64,000 nucleotides of DNA, from NCBI GenBank assembly GCA_903834765.1, contig CAILKE010000046.1, forward strand, positions 1-64,000. Direction: 5' to 3'. Each line of letters opens with the position of its first letter. The first letter of the stretch is position 1. This document shows positions 17,068-26,800 of the stretch, piece after piece. Made by a program: the position numbers and the translations under genes. The stretch comes from an uncultured Bacteroidota bacterium. GTDB taxonomy: Bacteria > Bacteroidota > Bacteroidia > B-17B0 > Aurantibacillaceae. The notes below the pieces were generated by a model, which had not been told where the DNA came from, made no database searches, and saw only the letters and a list, made by a program, of their open reading frames with translations.

Positions 17068-17736
17068 ATGAAAACAAATAAATTTAACCCAAGATTTAAT
17101 AACTTTTTTGGAAAAGTAATCATATTACAATCCTTAATATTTATTCTTTTAACCTTACCATCAAGTGTAATTTCACAAAACAATAAAAAATCACCATTTC
17201 GTTTAGGTGCTGGTGTTGGAGCTCATGTGTCAGGAAATGCTCATGGCGGTGTATATGACATTTATGGTAGTTTAACTAACGGAAAAAGTGTGTTTTCGAT
17301 TGGAGCATGTATTCAAAATCGTTCGAATCCAATTTGTGGAGGAAAAGCATCTTTTTCTTATGTAATTACCAATCCAGATAATTATTCAAAGGTTGGAATT
17401 AATGATTTAGAAGTAGATAAACTACAATTATATTTATTTTCATTCTGTCAATATATTCATAAGTCTGGGTTAAGTTCAAGTGCTATTCAACGAGAGAAAA
17501 ATTTAGAGGTTGCTAACGAACCAGTAATTGATTTGAATTCCTTAAAACTATCTACAATTGAAGCAGGAGCAGGATTGGGACTAAATTATAAAATTAACAA
17601 GAAATTAGTTTGGAGCAATTATATAGGCATAAGCACATTTTATCATTTAAATTATAATGACAATTTTCACTCAAATGAGATTGCTCCTGTTCTGATTGTA
17701 GGTACTTCTTTTGGTATAAATTTTTATAAAAAATAA
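17068..17736 (+). CDS. Hypothetical secreted protein, probable outer-membrane beta-barrel
   Basis: This 222-residue protein has a long signal peptide (hydrophobic about 18-36, cut near VISQ). The mature part has alternating aromatic and Gly-rich strands, such as RLGAGVGAHVSGNAHGGVYDIYGS and ISTFYHLNYNDN, and ends VGTSFGINFYKK, the pattern of small porin-like barrels. No specific family is recognised. It stands alone, with over 300 bases free on both sides. FNR-type sites about 330 bases upstream may or may not control it. Confidence 0.7.
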   Translation: MKTNKFNPRFNNFFGKVIILQSLIFILLTLPSSVISQNNKKSPFRLGAGVGAHVSGNAHGGVYDIYGSLTNGKSVFSIGACIQNRSNPICGGKASFSYVITNPDNYSKVGINDLEVDKLQLYLFSFCQYIHKSGLSSSAIQREKNLEVANEPVIDLNSLKLSTIEAGAGLGLNYKINKKLVWSNYIGISTFYHLNYNDNFHSNEIAPVLIVGTSFGINFYKK

Positions 17737-18168
17737 ATAACATGAGAATTCAAAAAGTAATATTTTCATCTTATATGGTTTTTTAAATAGTTAACTTTTT
17801 AAAGATATAGTTTATGAACTTTTATGATTTTAGAATTAATGAATTGCTTTAGTTTGATTTTTTGATATAATAATTTTTTAGTTTAAGTTATATAAATTTT
17901 GTATCTATTCATTCAACTATTTTTGATTCTTTTTTCTTATTCTCAATAATCTTTACTATAAGTAACTTTTATCACACAGTTTTATGTTATTGTGTCTTAC
18001 CTTTGTTGAGCAGAAGCATTTTATTTAAAAAGTAATCGATATGTTAATTATTAATATACTTTATTCGATGATCTTTAACAAATGTTCGAGATATAATCAA
18101 AGGGATGTAATCAAACAGTAAAAACAGAGCGGCAATAAGCGTAAAAATAAATTATAAAAATTAAAATC
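17737..18168. other. 432-base intergenic region, nothing identified
   Basis: The stretch between the barrel-like protein and the rhodanese gene is very AT-rich. I found no ORF longer than 20 codons, no convincing hairpin terminator, no tRNA and no FNR-type dyad. It probably holds the promoter of the rhodanese operon, but I cannot point to it. Confidence 0.4.
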
Positions 18169-18483
18169 ATGTTAAATAAATTAAAAAATGCCTTAGGCTT
18201 TGGTCCAAAAGTAAATTATAAAGAGTTAGTTATGCATGGTGCCCAAATAATAGATGTCAGGTCTCCTAGCGAATTCGCTTCGGGACATGTGAAAGGAAGT
18301 GTAAACATTCCATTAAACCAATTATCATCACAGATAAATAAAATAAAGAAAAATTCACCAATTATTACTTGTTGTGCTAGTGGTATGAGAAGTGCATCTG
18401 CTAAATCAACATTAAGCATTTTAGGATTTAAAGAAGTTTATAATGGTGGTGGTTGGATGAGTCTAAATGGAAAAATATCTTAA
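18169..18483 (+). CDS. Rhodanese-like domain protein
   Basis: This 104-residue single-domain rhodanese has the CH2A-type signature IDVRSPSEFASGHVKGSVNIP and an active-site loop CCASGMRSASA, with the catalytic Cys near residue 68. Such proteins carry sulfane sulfur as a Cys persulfide. It has no signal peptide. It is followed by a YgaP-type membrane protein and a thioredoxin, which suggests a thiol or sulfur relay. The extra Cys just before the active-site Cys could form a disulfide with it. Confidence 0.88.
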   Translation: MLNKLKNALGFGPKVNYKELVMHGAQIIDVRSPSEFASGHVKGSVNIPLNQLSSQINKIKKNSPIITCCASGMRSASAKSTLSILGFKEVYNGGGWMSLNGKIS

Positions 18484-18523
18484 TGAAATACCCATCATCA
18501 CTGCAAAGTAAATAATAATGTAG

Positions 18524-18781
18524 ATGAAAGAAAACCTTTTGAAAATTATTAAGCAATATTATTTAAATATGAAACTAGATCAAATAAAACAACGCTTGTT
18601 ATCAAACTGGACACTATGGCGTATCACGCGTTTAGTATTATCCCTTGTGTTTATTGTTAATGGCATCGTTAAGTTAGATTATATTTTATTAATAGGTGGC
18701 GTATTTTTGTTAGGTCATGCTTTAATAAATGCTTGCGTAGGCGGAAATTGTGAAATACCTCAAACTAAAACTCATGAGTAA
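18524..18781 (+). CDS. DUF2892 / YgaP-type transmembrane protein
   Basis: This 85-residue protein has two closely spaced membrane segments (about 35-52 and 55-72) and the DUF2892 pattern [19 protein letters not shown]. It ends with ACVGGNC, a Cys pair near the membrane. In YgaP this module is fused to a rhodanese; here the rhodanese is the separate gene just upstream. A second ATG at 18569 (MKLDQIKQ) could be the true start. The end overlaps the thioredoxin ATG by 8 bases, so the two are translationally coupled. Confidence 0.8.
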   Translation: MKENLLKIIKQYYLNMKLDQIKQRLLSNWTLWRITRLVLSLVFIVNGIVKLDYILLIGGVFLLGHALINACVGGNCEIPQTKTHE

Positions 18782-19070
18782 TTTTAATAACATCATCAAT
18801 TCTGATAAACCCGTATTAGTAGATTTCTTTGCCGAATGGTGCGGTCCATGTAAAACCATGGCTCCCATTTTAAAAGACACTAAAGCTAAGATAGGCGATA
18901 ATGCAACGATTATCAAAATAGACATCGATAAAAATCCAGAAGTTGCAAAAGCCTATCAGATAAGAAGCGTTCCAACTTTAATGATTTTTAAAAATGGGAA
19001 ACCAGTATGGAAACAATCAGGTGTTGTGCCTGCTGCTGAGTTAGTTAAATTATTTATTCAATTTCAATAA
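18774..19070 (+). CDS. Thioredoxin
   Basis: This is a 98-residue thioredoxin with the redox motif [26 protein letters not shown], and the cis-Pro loop [11 protein letters not shown]. There is no signal peptide, so it is cytoplasmic. ATG at 18774 overlaps the upstream gene by 8 bases and gives the usual family N-terminus; the in-frame GTG at 18750 would add an unneeded hydrophobic piece. It probably reduces the upstream rhodanese or its membrane partner. Confidence 0.9.
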   Translation: MSNFNNIINSDKPVLVDFFAEWCGPCKTMAPILKDTKAKIGDNATIIKIDIDKNPEVAKAYQIRSVPTLMIFKNGKPVWKQSGVVPAAELVKLFIQFQ

Positions 19071-19236
19071 AAAGCTTAAATTTTAGTAATTATATTACTT
19101 TATCTTGAATTGAATAAATATAGTTGTTCGTTCGCCGAAATTTATAGTAGCTTTCCTATAATTCTTTTATTTTCTAAAAATATTTAATAGATCTAATCAA
19201 TTTCTATTGTATATTTATTAAAACAATTTAGGATAT

Positions 19237-21186
19237 ATGAAAAAAATACTTTTTACTTTATGTTTATTTACTGCTATTACCTCTGAATTATTTGCAAATA
19301 CAGGTGATACAACTTGGGTTACAATTTATAATAATCGTAAGATTACTCAGTATGGTAATTATGATACATCGGCTGTATTGCCTACAGGTAAGCGCTTTCG
19401 TAAGATACGATTACATTATATTTTAGGTAGATATGCTTGTCCATCAGGTACACAATACTGTGGTTCTTGGGATTATACTACGCAAATATATGTAAAACCT
19501 GCAGGTGCTGATACTGTAGAGATTGCTAGAGTCATAACGCCTTATGCTACAGATTGGTTATCAACCAATAGGAAGAATGATTATATCATAGATGTTACGG
19601 ATTACGCTTCTTTATTAAATGGTAATTTAGATTTTAGGTACGTCTATCAAGGCTATTCATGGGGCTTTACAGTGACACTTAAATTAGAATTAATTGAAGG
19701 TGTTCCGCCAATGGATGCACAGTCAGTTAAAAATATTTATGATGGTTATTTTTCTTATGGCAACGTTTCTGATCCAATAGAAAATCATTTAGTCGCTAAG
19801 TCATTTCAATATAATAGTCCGAGTACAAATGCTTTTATTAAAAACACCATTAGTGGACATGGCTCTGATGATAATGGTTGTGGCGAATTTTGTAGTAAGT
19901 ATTATGAATTAAAAATTAATAACACAACAATTTCTCAAAAACAATTATGGCGAAACGATTGTGGAGTCAATGATATTTACCCTCAAACAGGAACATGGTT
20001 ATATGAACGTGCTAATTGGTGTCCTGGATCTGTTGTTAAACCTATTACTCATAATTTAAGTGCTTTAACAACTCCTTCTTCAACCTTTTCCGTAGATATT
20101 GATATGGAGCCATATAGTGTTGCTAATCAATCAAACTTAGGCGGATTTAATGTTGTATCTCAACTAATTAATTATTCTGCACCAAATTATTCTGTGGATG
20201 TAGCTGTTGAAGATATAATAGCTCCAACGGATGATGCAAATTATTTCCGTTCAAATAATGTTTGTTCAAACCCCAAAGTGAAAATAAAAAATGTAGGATC
20301 AACAGCTGTTACTTCTGTGGTATTTAATTATAATTTAGTTGGTGGCGCTGTGCAATCTTTCACTTGGACTGGAAATCTGCCGTTCTTAAAAGATACAATA
20401 GTTGATTTGGGCCCAAGCATTGCTATGTTTAATGGAAATAATTCAAGTCAGTTTGTAGTATCAATTGCCAAAGTAAATGGTGTTGCCGGTGATCAAAATC
20501 CATTTAACGATAGATATCAATCTATTATAAAACCAGTAAAATCATACCCAAGTAAATTTGTTGTGTTTTTTGCTACTAATGCAGCAACAAGTCCCATAAA
20601 TCCTGGTTTTAATGAAGCACATTGGAAAATTATTGATCAATCAGGGGCAGTTGTTGCAAGCAGGTTAAATAATTTGAATAGTAAAGTATTTAGAGATACG
20701 CTAACACTTCCTAATGGTTGTTATACATTCATAACTGATGATGATGGTTGTGATGGTATCTCTTGGTGGGTATATCCTAATTATCCTGTTAATCCAGGAA
20801 CTGGGACGTTAAGATTTAGTTCTGCTACAACCCCGGCTACATTAAAGACATTTAATGGAGATTTTGGTTGTCAAATTATTGAACGCTTTACTGTTGGTTA
20901 TGCATTGGATGTTAATGAAATTTCTGAACCAAATGTTAACTTTCAATTGTTTCCAAATCCTTCATCAGATTTAGTAAATATGTTATTAGATATGTCAACT
21001 AAACAAGATGTAAGCTATATCATAACTGATGTTACAGGCAAACAAGTATATGCGGATAAATTAATGAATATTAGTTCAGATATATATCCAATTAATACTA
21101 CTCATTTAGTAAGTGGTTTATATTTTGTGACGTGTAAGTTTGATGGCGGTAAACAATTGACTCAAAAGTTGATCATTCACAAATAA
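19237..21186 (+). CDS. PNGase F-like glycoamidase with T9SS type A sorting domain
   Basis: This 649-residue secreted protein has a signal peptide (1-20) and two jelly-roll domains of the peptide-N-glycosidase F type. The N-terminal one includes ACPSGTQYCGSWDYTTQIYV. The C-terminal one includes HGSDDNGCGEFCSKYYELK, QLWRNDCGVNDIYPQTGTW and RANWCPGSVV (about 205-270). Residues 310-560 form beta domains, and the C-terminus (FQLFPNPSSDLVN to KLIIHK) is a T9SS sorting domain. PNGase F removes Asn-linked glycans. Activity on protein glycans is inferred; only the fold signature is visible. A terminator follows. Confidence 0.85.
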   Translation: MKKILFTLCLFTAITSELFANTGDTTWVTIYNNRKITQYGNYDTSAVLPTGKRFRKIRLHYILGRYACPSGTQYCGSWDYTTQIYVKPAGADTVEIARVITPYATDWLSTNRKNDYIIDVTDYASLLNGNLDFRYVYQGYSWGFTVTLKLELIEGVPPMDAQSVKNIYDGYFSYGNVSDPIENHLVAKSFQYNSPSTNAFIKNTISGHGSDDNGCGEFCSKYYELKINNTTISQKQLWRNDCGVNDIYPQTGTWLYERANWCPGSVVKPITHNLSALTTPSSTFSVDIDMEPYSVANQSNLGGFNVVSQLINYSAPNYSVDVAVEDIIAPTDDANYFRSNNVCSNPKVKIKNVGSTAVTSVVFNYNLVGGAVQSFTWTGNLPFLKDTIVDLGPSIAMFNGNNSSQFVVSIAKVNGVAGDQNPFNDRYQSIIKPVKSYPSKFVVFFATNAATSPINPGFNEAHWKIIDQSGAVVASRLNNLNSKVFRDTLTLPNGCYTFITDDDGCDGISWWVYPNYPVNPGTGTLRFSSATTPATLKTFNGDFGCQIIERFTVGYALDVNEISEPNVNFQLFPNPSSDLVNMLLDMSTKQDVSYIITDVTGKQVYADKLMNISSDIYPINTTHLVSGLYFVTCKFDGGKQLTQKLIIHK

Positions 21187-21212
21187 ATAATTGTTGCTAT
21201 ATTTAATTTATT

Positions 21213-21252
21213 ACACCTATTGGGGAATAAACCTAATAGGTGTTTTTTTTAA
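21213..21252 (+). terminator. Intrinsic terminator after the PNGase F-like gene
   Basis: ACACCTATT at 21213-21221 pairs with AATAGGTGT at 21235-21243, with a 13-base loop, and is followed by a run of about eight T. It lies 27 bases after the stop codon. Confidence 0.8.
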
Positions 21253-21320
21253 CCTATATAATATTTGTTTTAATTAGTCCCTAAAAAACAATAATTTCAC
21301 ACACACCTTATACAATAGCT

Positions 21321-22598
21321 ATGTCCTCTATTAATCAAAAAGATAACCAATTTGTTTGGCATCCATTTACACATTTAAGTAGCGCCGAAAATGCTATCCA
21401 TATTGTAAAAGGCGAGGGCGCTTATTTTTATGATGTTGATGGTAATAAGCTTTTAGATGGTATTTCATCATGGTGGGTTAATTTACACGGACATTGCCAT
21501 CCTTATATTTCTCAAAAAGTAAACGAACAATTACATACACTTGAACATACTATATTTAGTGGATTTACCCATACTCCTGCGGTTACATTGGCTGAAAGGT
21601 TAATTTGGCATTTACCCAAAAATCAATCTAAAATTTTTTATTCTGATAATGGCTCTACGGCAGTTGAAGTAGCTTTAAAAATGACGTTGCAGTATTTTCA
21701 TAATCAAGGTATTACCAAAAAAAAATTCATAGCCTTCGAAAATGCTTATCATGGTGATACTTTTGGAAGTATGAGTGTTGGCGCACGAAATGTATTTAAT
21801 AATGCCTTCGAAAATTTATTGTTTGACGTCATTCATATTCCTTTGCCTACTTCTGATAATATTGATGAATTGAATGATACCTTAGAAGTTTGGTTTAACA
21901 ATCACAAAGATATAGCTGGTTTTATTTTTGAACCATTAGTTCAAGGTGCTGCCGGAATGTTAATGTATGAAGACAAACATTTAGATGAACTGATGTCAAT
22001 CTGCAAAAAACATCAAGTAATTTGTATTGCAGACGAAGTAATGACAGGCTTTGGCAGAACAGGTCGTTTTTTTGCAAGCGAGTATTTAACTCAACAGCCT
22101 GATATCATCTGTTTATCAAAAGGATTAACAGGCGGTTATATGCCATTAGGTGTAACGAGTTGCGCGCAATTTATTTACGATGCTTATTTAAGCGATGATA
22201 AAACCAAAACTTTTTTTCATGGTCATAGCTATACGGCTAATGCTACGGCCTGTTCGGCAGGATTAGCAAGTTTAGATTTAATGGAGAAAGAGGAAACGAT
22301 TGAACAAATATTAATGATTTCACAATCGAATCATGATTTTGTTTTGAAACATAAAAGTCATAAAGCTTTAAAAGATTGCAGATCTAAAGGCACTATTTTA
22401 GCTTTAGAAATAAATACAGAAGAACATACACATTATTTGAATAAAGCTTCAGAAAGTATCGCCACTTATTTTTTAAAGAAACATATTATCGTTAGACCTC
22501 TAGGAAACATCTTATATTTAATTCCACCATACTGTATTACTAATCAAGAATTGAAAGATGTTTACGCAGTTATAGAAGGTTTTTTAGAACAACTTTAG
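21321..22598 (+). CDS. bioA: Adenosylmethionine-8-amino-7-oxononanoate aminotransferase
   Basis: This 425-residue class III PLP aminotransferase makes 7,8-diaminopelargonic acid in biotin synthesis, using S-adenosylmethionine as amino donor. Visible motifs are SSWWVNLHGHCHPYI, DNGSTAVEVALKM (phosphate binding), ADEVMTGFGRTGRFFA (Asp to the pyridine nitrogen), LSKGLTGGYMPLG (Schiff-base Lys near 270) and FFHGHSYTANATACSAG. The tryptophan pair in SSWWVN is typical of BioA. No other bio genes are in the window. Confidence 0.92.
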   Translation: MSSINQKDNQFVWHPFTHLSSAENAIHIVKGEGAYFYDVDGNKLLDGISSWWVNLHGHCHPYISQKVNEQLHTLEHTIFSGFTHTPAVTLAERLIWHLPKNQSKIFYSDNGSTAVEVALKMTLQYFHNQGITKKKFIAFENAYHGDTFGSMSVGARNVFNNAFENLLFDVIHIPLPTSDNIDELNDTLEVWFNNHKDIAGFIFEPLVQGAAGMLMYEDKHLDELMSICKKHQVICIADEVMTGFGRTGRFFASEYLTQQPDIICLSKGLTGGYMPLGVTSCAQFIYDAYLSDDKTKTFFHGHSYTANATACSAGLASLDLMEKEETIEQILMISQSNHDFVLKHKSHKALKDCRSKGTILALEINTEEHTHYLNKASESIATYFLKKHIIVRPLGNILYLIPPYCITNQELKDVYAVIEGFLEQL

Positions 22599-22643
22599 TT
22601 AGTAAAAATGTTGCATACGTTGTTAAGAATGCTTTAGGATTTA

Positions 22644-22678
22644 CCAAAACGGATTTGGTGTTTTGGCTTGACTTTTTT
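22644..22678. terminator. Possible hairpin terminator between convergent bioA and kinase gene
   Basis: CCAAAAC at 22644-22650 pairs with GTTTTGG at 22660-22666 around a 9-base loop. A weak T-rich stretch follows on the plus strand. The stem is short, so the call is tentative. Confidence 0.3.
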
Positions 22679-22724
22679 CAATGAAAAAAACGAAAAAAGA
22701 AATGATTTTTTGAAAGCACTTAAT

Positions 22725-23567
22725 TTAACTATGAAACTTAATTAACCCCTCAATTGGTGATTTAATTATATTTCCTATCGTAAATCCTTTTTGATGAGCT
22801 GCTTCTATTAAAAGTTCTTTATAATAATAACCTATGGAACCTACAGAATTTACAGGTAATTGTAAAGCATTGGTATATTTTGATACCTGTGCATCAAAAA
22901 AATCAAGAAAACAATTTTTAATTAATTCTTTGATGAATGAATCATTATTGTAATTAGAAAGAAATAAACACACACCTGCCAAATACCTACTAGGCATAGG
23001 CTTTTTGTACATATTTTCTAAAATGACTTCACGGTGGTAACCAACTTTTTCAAAAGCTGATTTCAAATGTAGAGGTAATTTATCATCAAAATAATATTGT
23101 ATGAAGGTTTTTCCAATGACAGCGCCACTTCCATGATCACCGAAAAAATAGCCAACAGATGGTACATTTTCAATAACATTGACACCATTGTATAAGCAAC
23201 TGTTACTGCCAGTACCTAAAATACAGGCTATTCCATTTTCCTTGCCACATAAAGCTCTGGCAGCAGCTAGTAAATCGTGGTTTACTTCAGAAGGAATATT
23301 TCCAAATGCTAAATACAAGCCTTGCTTCACAACTTGAATTTTATCAGGGGTAGAACAACCGGCCCCATAATAGGCTATTTGTTTAATCGTATCTAATTGG
23401 TCTATTATAACTGGTAATAACAGCGATTTAATTTCAGTACTAATATCTTCACTACTCTGAAAATAGGGGTTAAAACCAATAGTTTGAAACTGAATAATGA
23501 TGTTATTATTTTGTAATAAAACCCAATCGGTTTTTGTAGAACCGCTATCTGCAATTAATATGGACAT
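22725..23567 (-). CDS. N-acetylglucosamine kinase-like ATPase (BadF/BadG family)
   Basis: This 280-residue actin-fold sugar kinase opens with the phosphate-1 motif LIADSGSTKTDWVL. It has ILGTGSNSCLYNG (phosphate-2, about 113) and VGYFFGDHGSGAVIGK (about 135-150), all typical of GlcNAc kinases in Bacteroidota. These phosphorylate amino sugars recovered from peptidoglycan or glycans. The length is normal. It is divergent from the large MMPL fusion and convergent with bioA. The sugar substrate is inferred from the family. Confidence 0.85.
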   Translation of the reverse strand: MSILIADSGSTKTDWVLLQNNNIIIQFQTIGFNPYFQSSEDISTEIKSLLLPVIIDQLDTIKQIAYYGAGCSTPDKIQVVKQGLYLAFGNIPSEVNHDLLAAARALCGKENGIACILGTGSNSCLYNGVNVIENVPSVGYFFGDHGSGAVIGKTFIQYYFDDKLPLHLKSAFEKVGYHREVILENMYKKPMPSRYLAGVCLFLSNYNNDSFIKELIKNCFLDFFDAQVSKYTNALQLPVNSVGSIGYYYKELLIEAAHQKGFTIGNIIKSPIEGLIKFHS

Positions 23568-23859
23568 ACGAACAGTATTTTCGTAAAAATAATCATTTTT
23601 TTAAATGGATGTTAGATTAAGACTTTTACAGAAACTTTTAGTCATCTCTATTAAATAGAATTTTTTAGGCGAACAAATTTTTAAAAGCGCAGTTTACATG
23701 GGTAAATGAGCTTCCGATAGCTATCGGAATTAAAAATGAAGTTCAACGACACCCGAACGAAGTGAACACATGGATACCCTTAATAAAAATAAAAATAGAA
23801 AGCCGTAAAAAGGCATTTAATAGAGGTGAGCATTAACCTTTTTATTATCTTTAATCCCT
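23568..23859. repeat. Intergenic region with the 18-base palindrome TTCCGATAGCTATCGGAA
   Basis: The perfect dyad TTCCGATAGCTATCGGAA occupies 23712-23729, in the gap between two divergent genes. Its GC content stands out from the AT-rich surroundings. About 20 bases further on there is a second GC-richer stretch (ACGACACCCGAACGAAGTGA), also unlike the neighbourhood. Together they look like a dispersed intergenic repeat, not a promoter. No ORF or RNA gene was found in the gap. Confidence 0.45.
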
Positions 23860-26800
23860 ATGTTTAACATTTCATACCTTATATACCAATTTTTTCAAAA
23901 ACGTAAACTCGTATTTATTATTTTGATTTTAGGAGTATGTGGTGTTTTAGGATTTTTCGCTTCTAAGATCCAGCTGGAAGAAGATATCACTCGATTTGTT
24001 CCATCCGATAAAAACTCTAACTCCATTAATTCGATCTTAGATAATTTAAAATCAAAAGACAAGTTAATTGTTCATCTATCATCTAAAAAGACTGATAATA
24101 TTAATAAATTGATTGAACAGAGCGATTCGGTATATGCCAAATTAACTAAGCAATTATATAAGACAGATTATGCAGATATGACTTTTACCCTATCTGACGA
24201 TCGAATGCAGCAGGTATATGATTTGTTCTATCAAAATTTACCACTGTTTTTAGAAGAGTCTGATTATCAAAAGATAAATAATTTCATTCAAAAAGATAGT
24301 ATTGATGCTACTCTCAAAAAAAATTACGATGTCTTACTTTCCCCATCTGGCATTGCTCTTAGCAAATACATACAGCGTGATCCTTTAAATTTCACACCCA
24401 TTGCTTTAAAAAAATTGAAGAACATTCAGTTAGACGAAAACTTTGAAACCTATCATAATCATATTGTCACTAAAGATCATCAACATGTATTATTGTTTAT
24501 TACACCTTCGCATTTACCAAGTGATACCAAGGGAAATACACATTTGATAAATACTGTAGATAGTATCTGCAAGTCAATTTCAAAATTAGATCAAAGTGTA
24601 TTAATAGAGTCGTTTGGTGCTTGTGTTGTATCGGCCGGAAATGCCACACAAATTAAAACGGATAGTATTTTAACATCGTCTATCGCTATCGTTTTAATTG
24701 CCTTACTATTGGGATTGTATTTCAAAAATCCTTTGGTAACCGTTTTCATTTTATTCCCCGTAGGTTTTGGGATGGCTTTTGCATTAAGCTTTTTATTTTT
24801 ATTGAAAGGTGTTGTTTCTGCAATTGCTGTTGGAGCAGGAGCAGTCGTTTTGGGAATAGCGATTAATTATTCGCTACATTTTTTCACACACTACAAACAT
24901 ACGCGAGATATCAAAACGGTATTAAGTGATTTAACAACGCCTATGCTTATAGGTTGCACAACAACGGTTGGCGCATTCTTTAGCTTACTATTCGCTAAAT
25001 CGGAAGCATTACACGATTTTGGCTTATTTGCAGGCTTCTCGCTAATAGGCGCCATGTTATTTTCTATTTTGGTGTTACCCCAATTATTGAAATTTAGTTT
25101 TAGAAAAGAAACGAATTCGGATATAGAGTCTATTCCAACACATTCTTGGATCGATAAATTTACTGCTTATCGTTTTGATAAAAACAAGATTATTGTTATC
25201 TCTGCATTTATACTAACCATTGTATTCTCTTATTTTGCAGGGAATGTAGTCTTTGAAAGCGATATGAATAAAATGAGTTTCATGACAATTGAAACTCGCC
25301 AGGCAGAAAAAAACTTAGACGCTATTAATAATTTTGCAGCACGATCGGTGTATGTTTTCAGTAATGGTAATAATCTTAACGAAGCACTTGAGAATAATAA
25401 AATAGTGTCTAGTACTTTAAATGACTTAAAAAATAAACTACTCATTAAAAAATTCTCTTCGGTGAGTAGTTTATTAATCTCTGATAAAGAGCAATTAGAG
25501 CGAATTAACAGATGGAATGATTTTTTTACAGTTTCAAAAAAAGAGGAACTGAAACAACAATTAATGACTTTAGGTTTAAACTATAAATTTAAACCAACCG
25601 CTTTTCAATCATTTTATACTTTGTTAGATAAGCGCTACACCCCTTTATCGAAAGCAGATTCGGATACATTAACTAAATTATTATTTAAAGAATGGATCGG
25701 CTCTGTTAATCAAAAACCATCAATCATCAATCATATTAAAGTAGATGCAGATAAGAGAAAATTAATTTATGAAGCTTTTCAAAATAATCCAAATATTGTA
25801 GTTTTTGATAAACAAAATTTAACGTCAAAATTTGTTGATGTGATTAGTTCTGACTTTAATACTATTCTGTTCTTAACGTCAATACTCGTATTTGCCTTTA
25901 TGTTGGTTAATCATGGTCGTATCGAATTAGCCATCATTAATTTTTTACCGATGTTGATAAGTTGGTTGTGGATATTAGGTATTATGGGTTTGTGCGGCAT
26001 TAAATTCAATGTCATTAATATCATCATTTCAACCTTTATTTTTGGTTTAGGCGATGACTATAGCATATTCATTATGGATGGCCTTTTAAACGAATATAAA
26101 TTCGGAAAGAAAACCTTAGACTCTTTTAAATCTTCCATTTTATTATCTGCTTTAATTACCATCATAGGAATTGGCGTGATGATCTTTGCCAAACATCCAG
26201 CTCTGCAATCCATCGCGTTAATTGCCATTATAGGCATGGCATGCGTCGTGTTTATTTCTTTTATTGTTCAACCACTATTATTTAATTGGTTAGTACTCAA
26301 CAGACGATATCGAGGCTTACAACCATATACCGCAAAATACTTGCTAATAACTAGGATTAGCTTTATCGGCTTTATCATTGGCTCTTTGTTCATTATGCTA
26401 TGCGGCATTATTTTATTCACCATTTTCCCTGCTAATAAACGGACTCGTAAACTCATTTTTCATTACATCATTATGTATGTGATGCGTATGGCATTGGCAT
26501 CTTTTTTCAATGTCAAAAAAACGATCATTAACGAAAACACAGGCGACATCTCTAAACCTGCCATCATTGTTTCCAATCATCAATCCAATATTGATTTAGC
26601 TCTTGTATTACAACTACATCCAAAAATAATTGTGTTTGCAAACGACAAAGTATTTAATTCACCTTTTTACGGTAAGATCGTTCGTATGGCTGATTACTTC
26701 CAGGTTTCAGAAGGTTACGAAAACAGCATCCCGAAATTACAGGCTTTGGTCAAAGAAGGTTATTCCATATTAATTTTCCCTGAAGGCACACGCAGTGCAA

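Noticed and set aside
17068-17736. T9SS cargo call for the barrel-like protein
   Set aside because: It has a signal peptide but no C-terminal sorting domain.
18750-18773. Thioredoxin start at GTG 18750
   Set aside because: The ATG at 18774 gives the standard N-terminus and the usual 8-base overlap.
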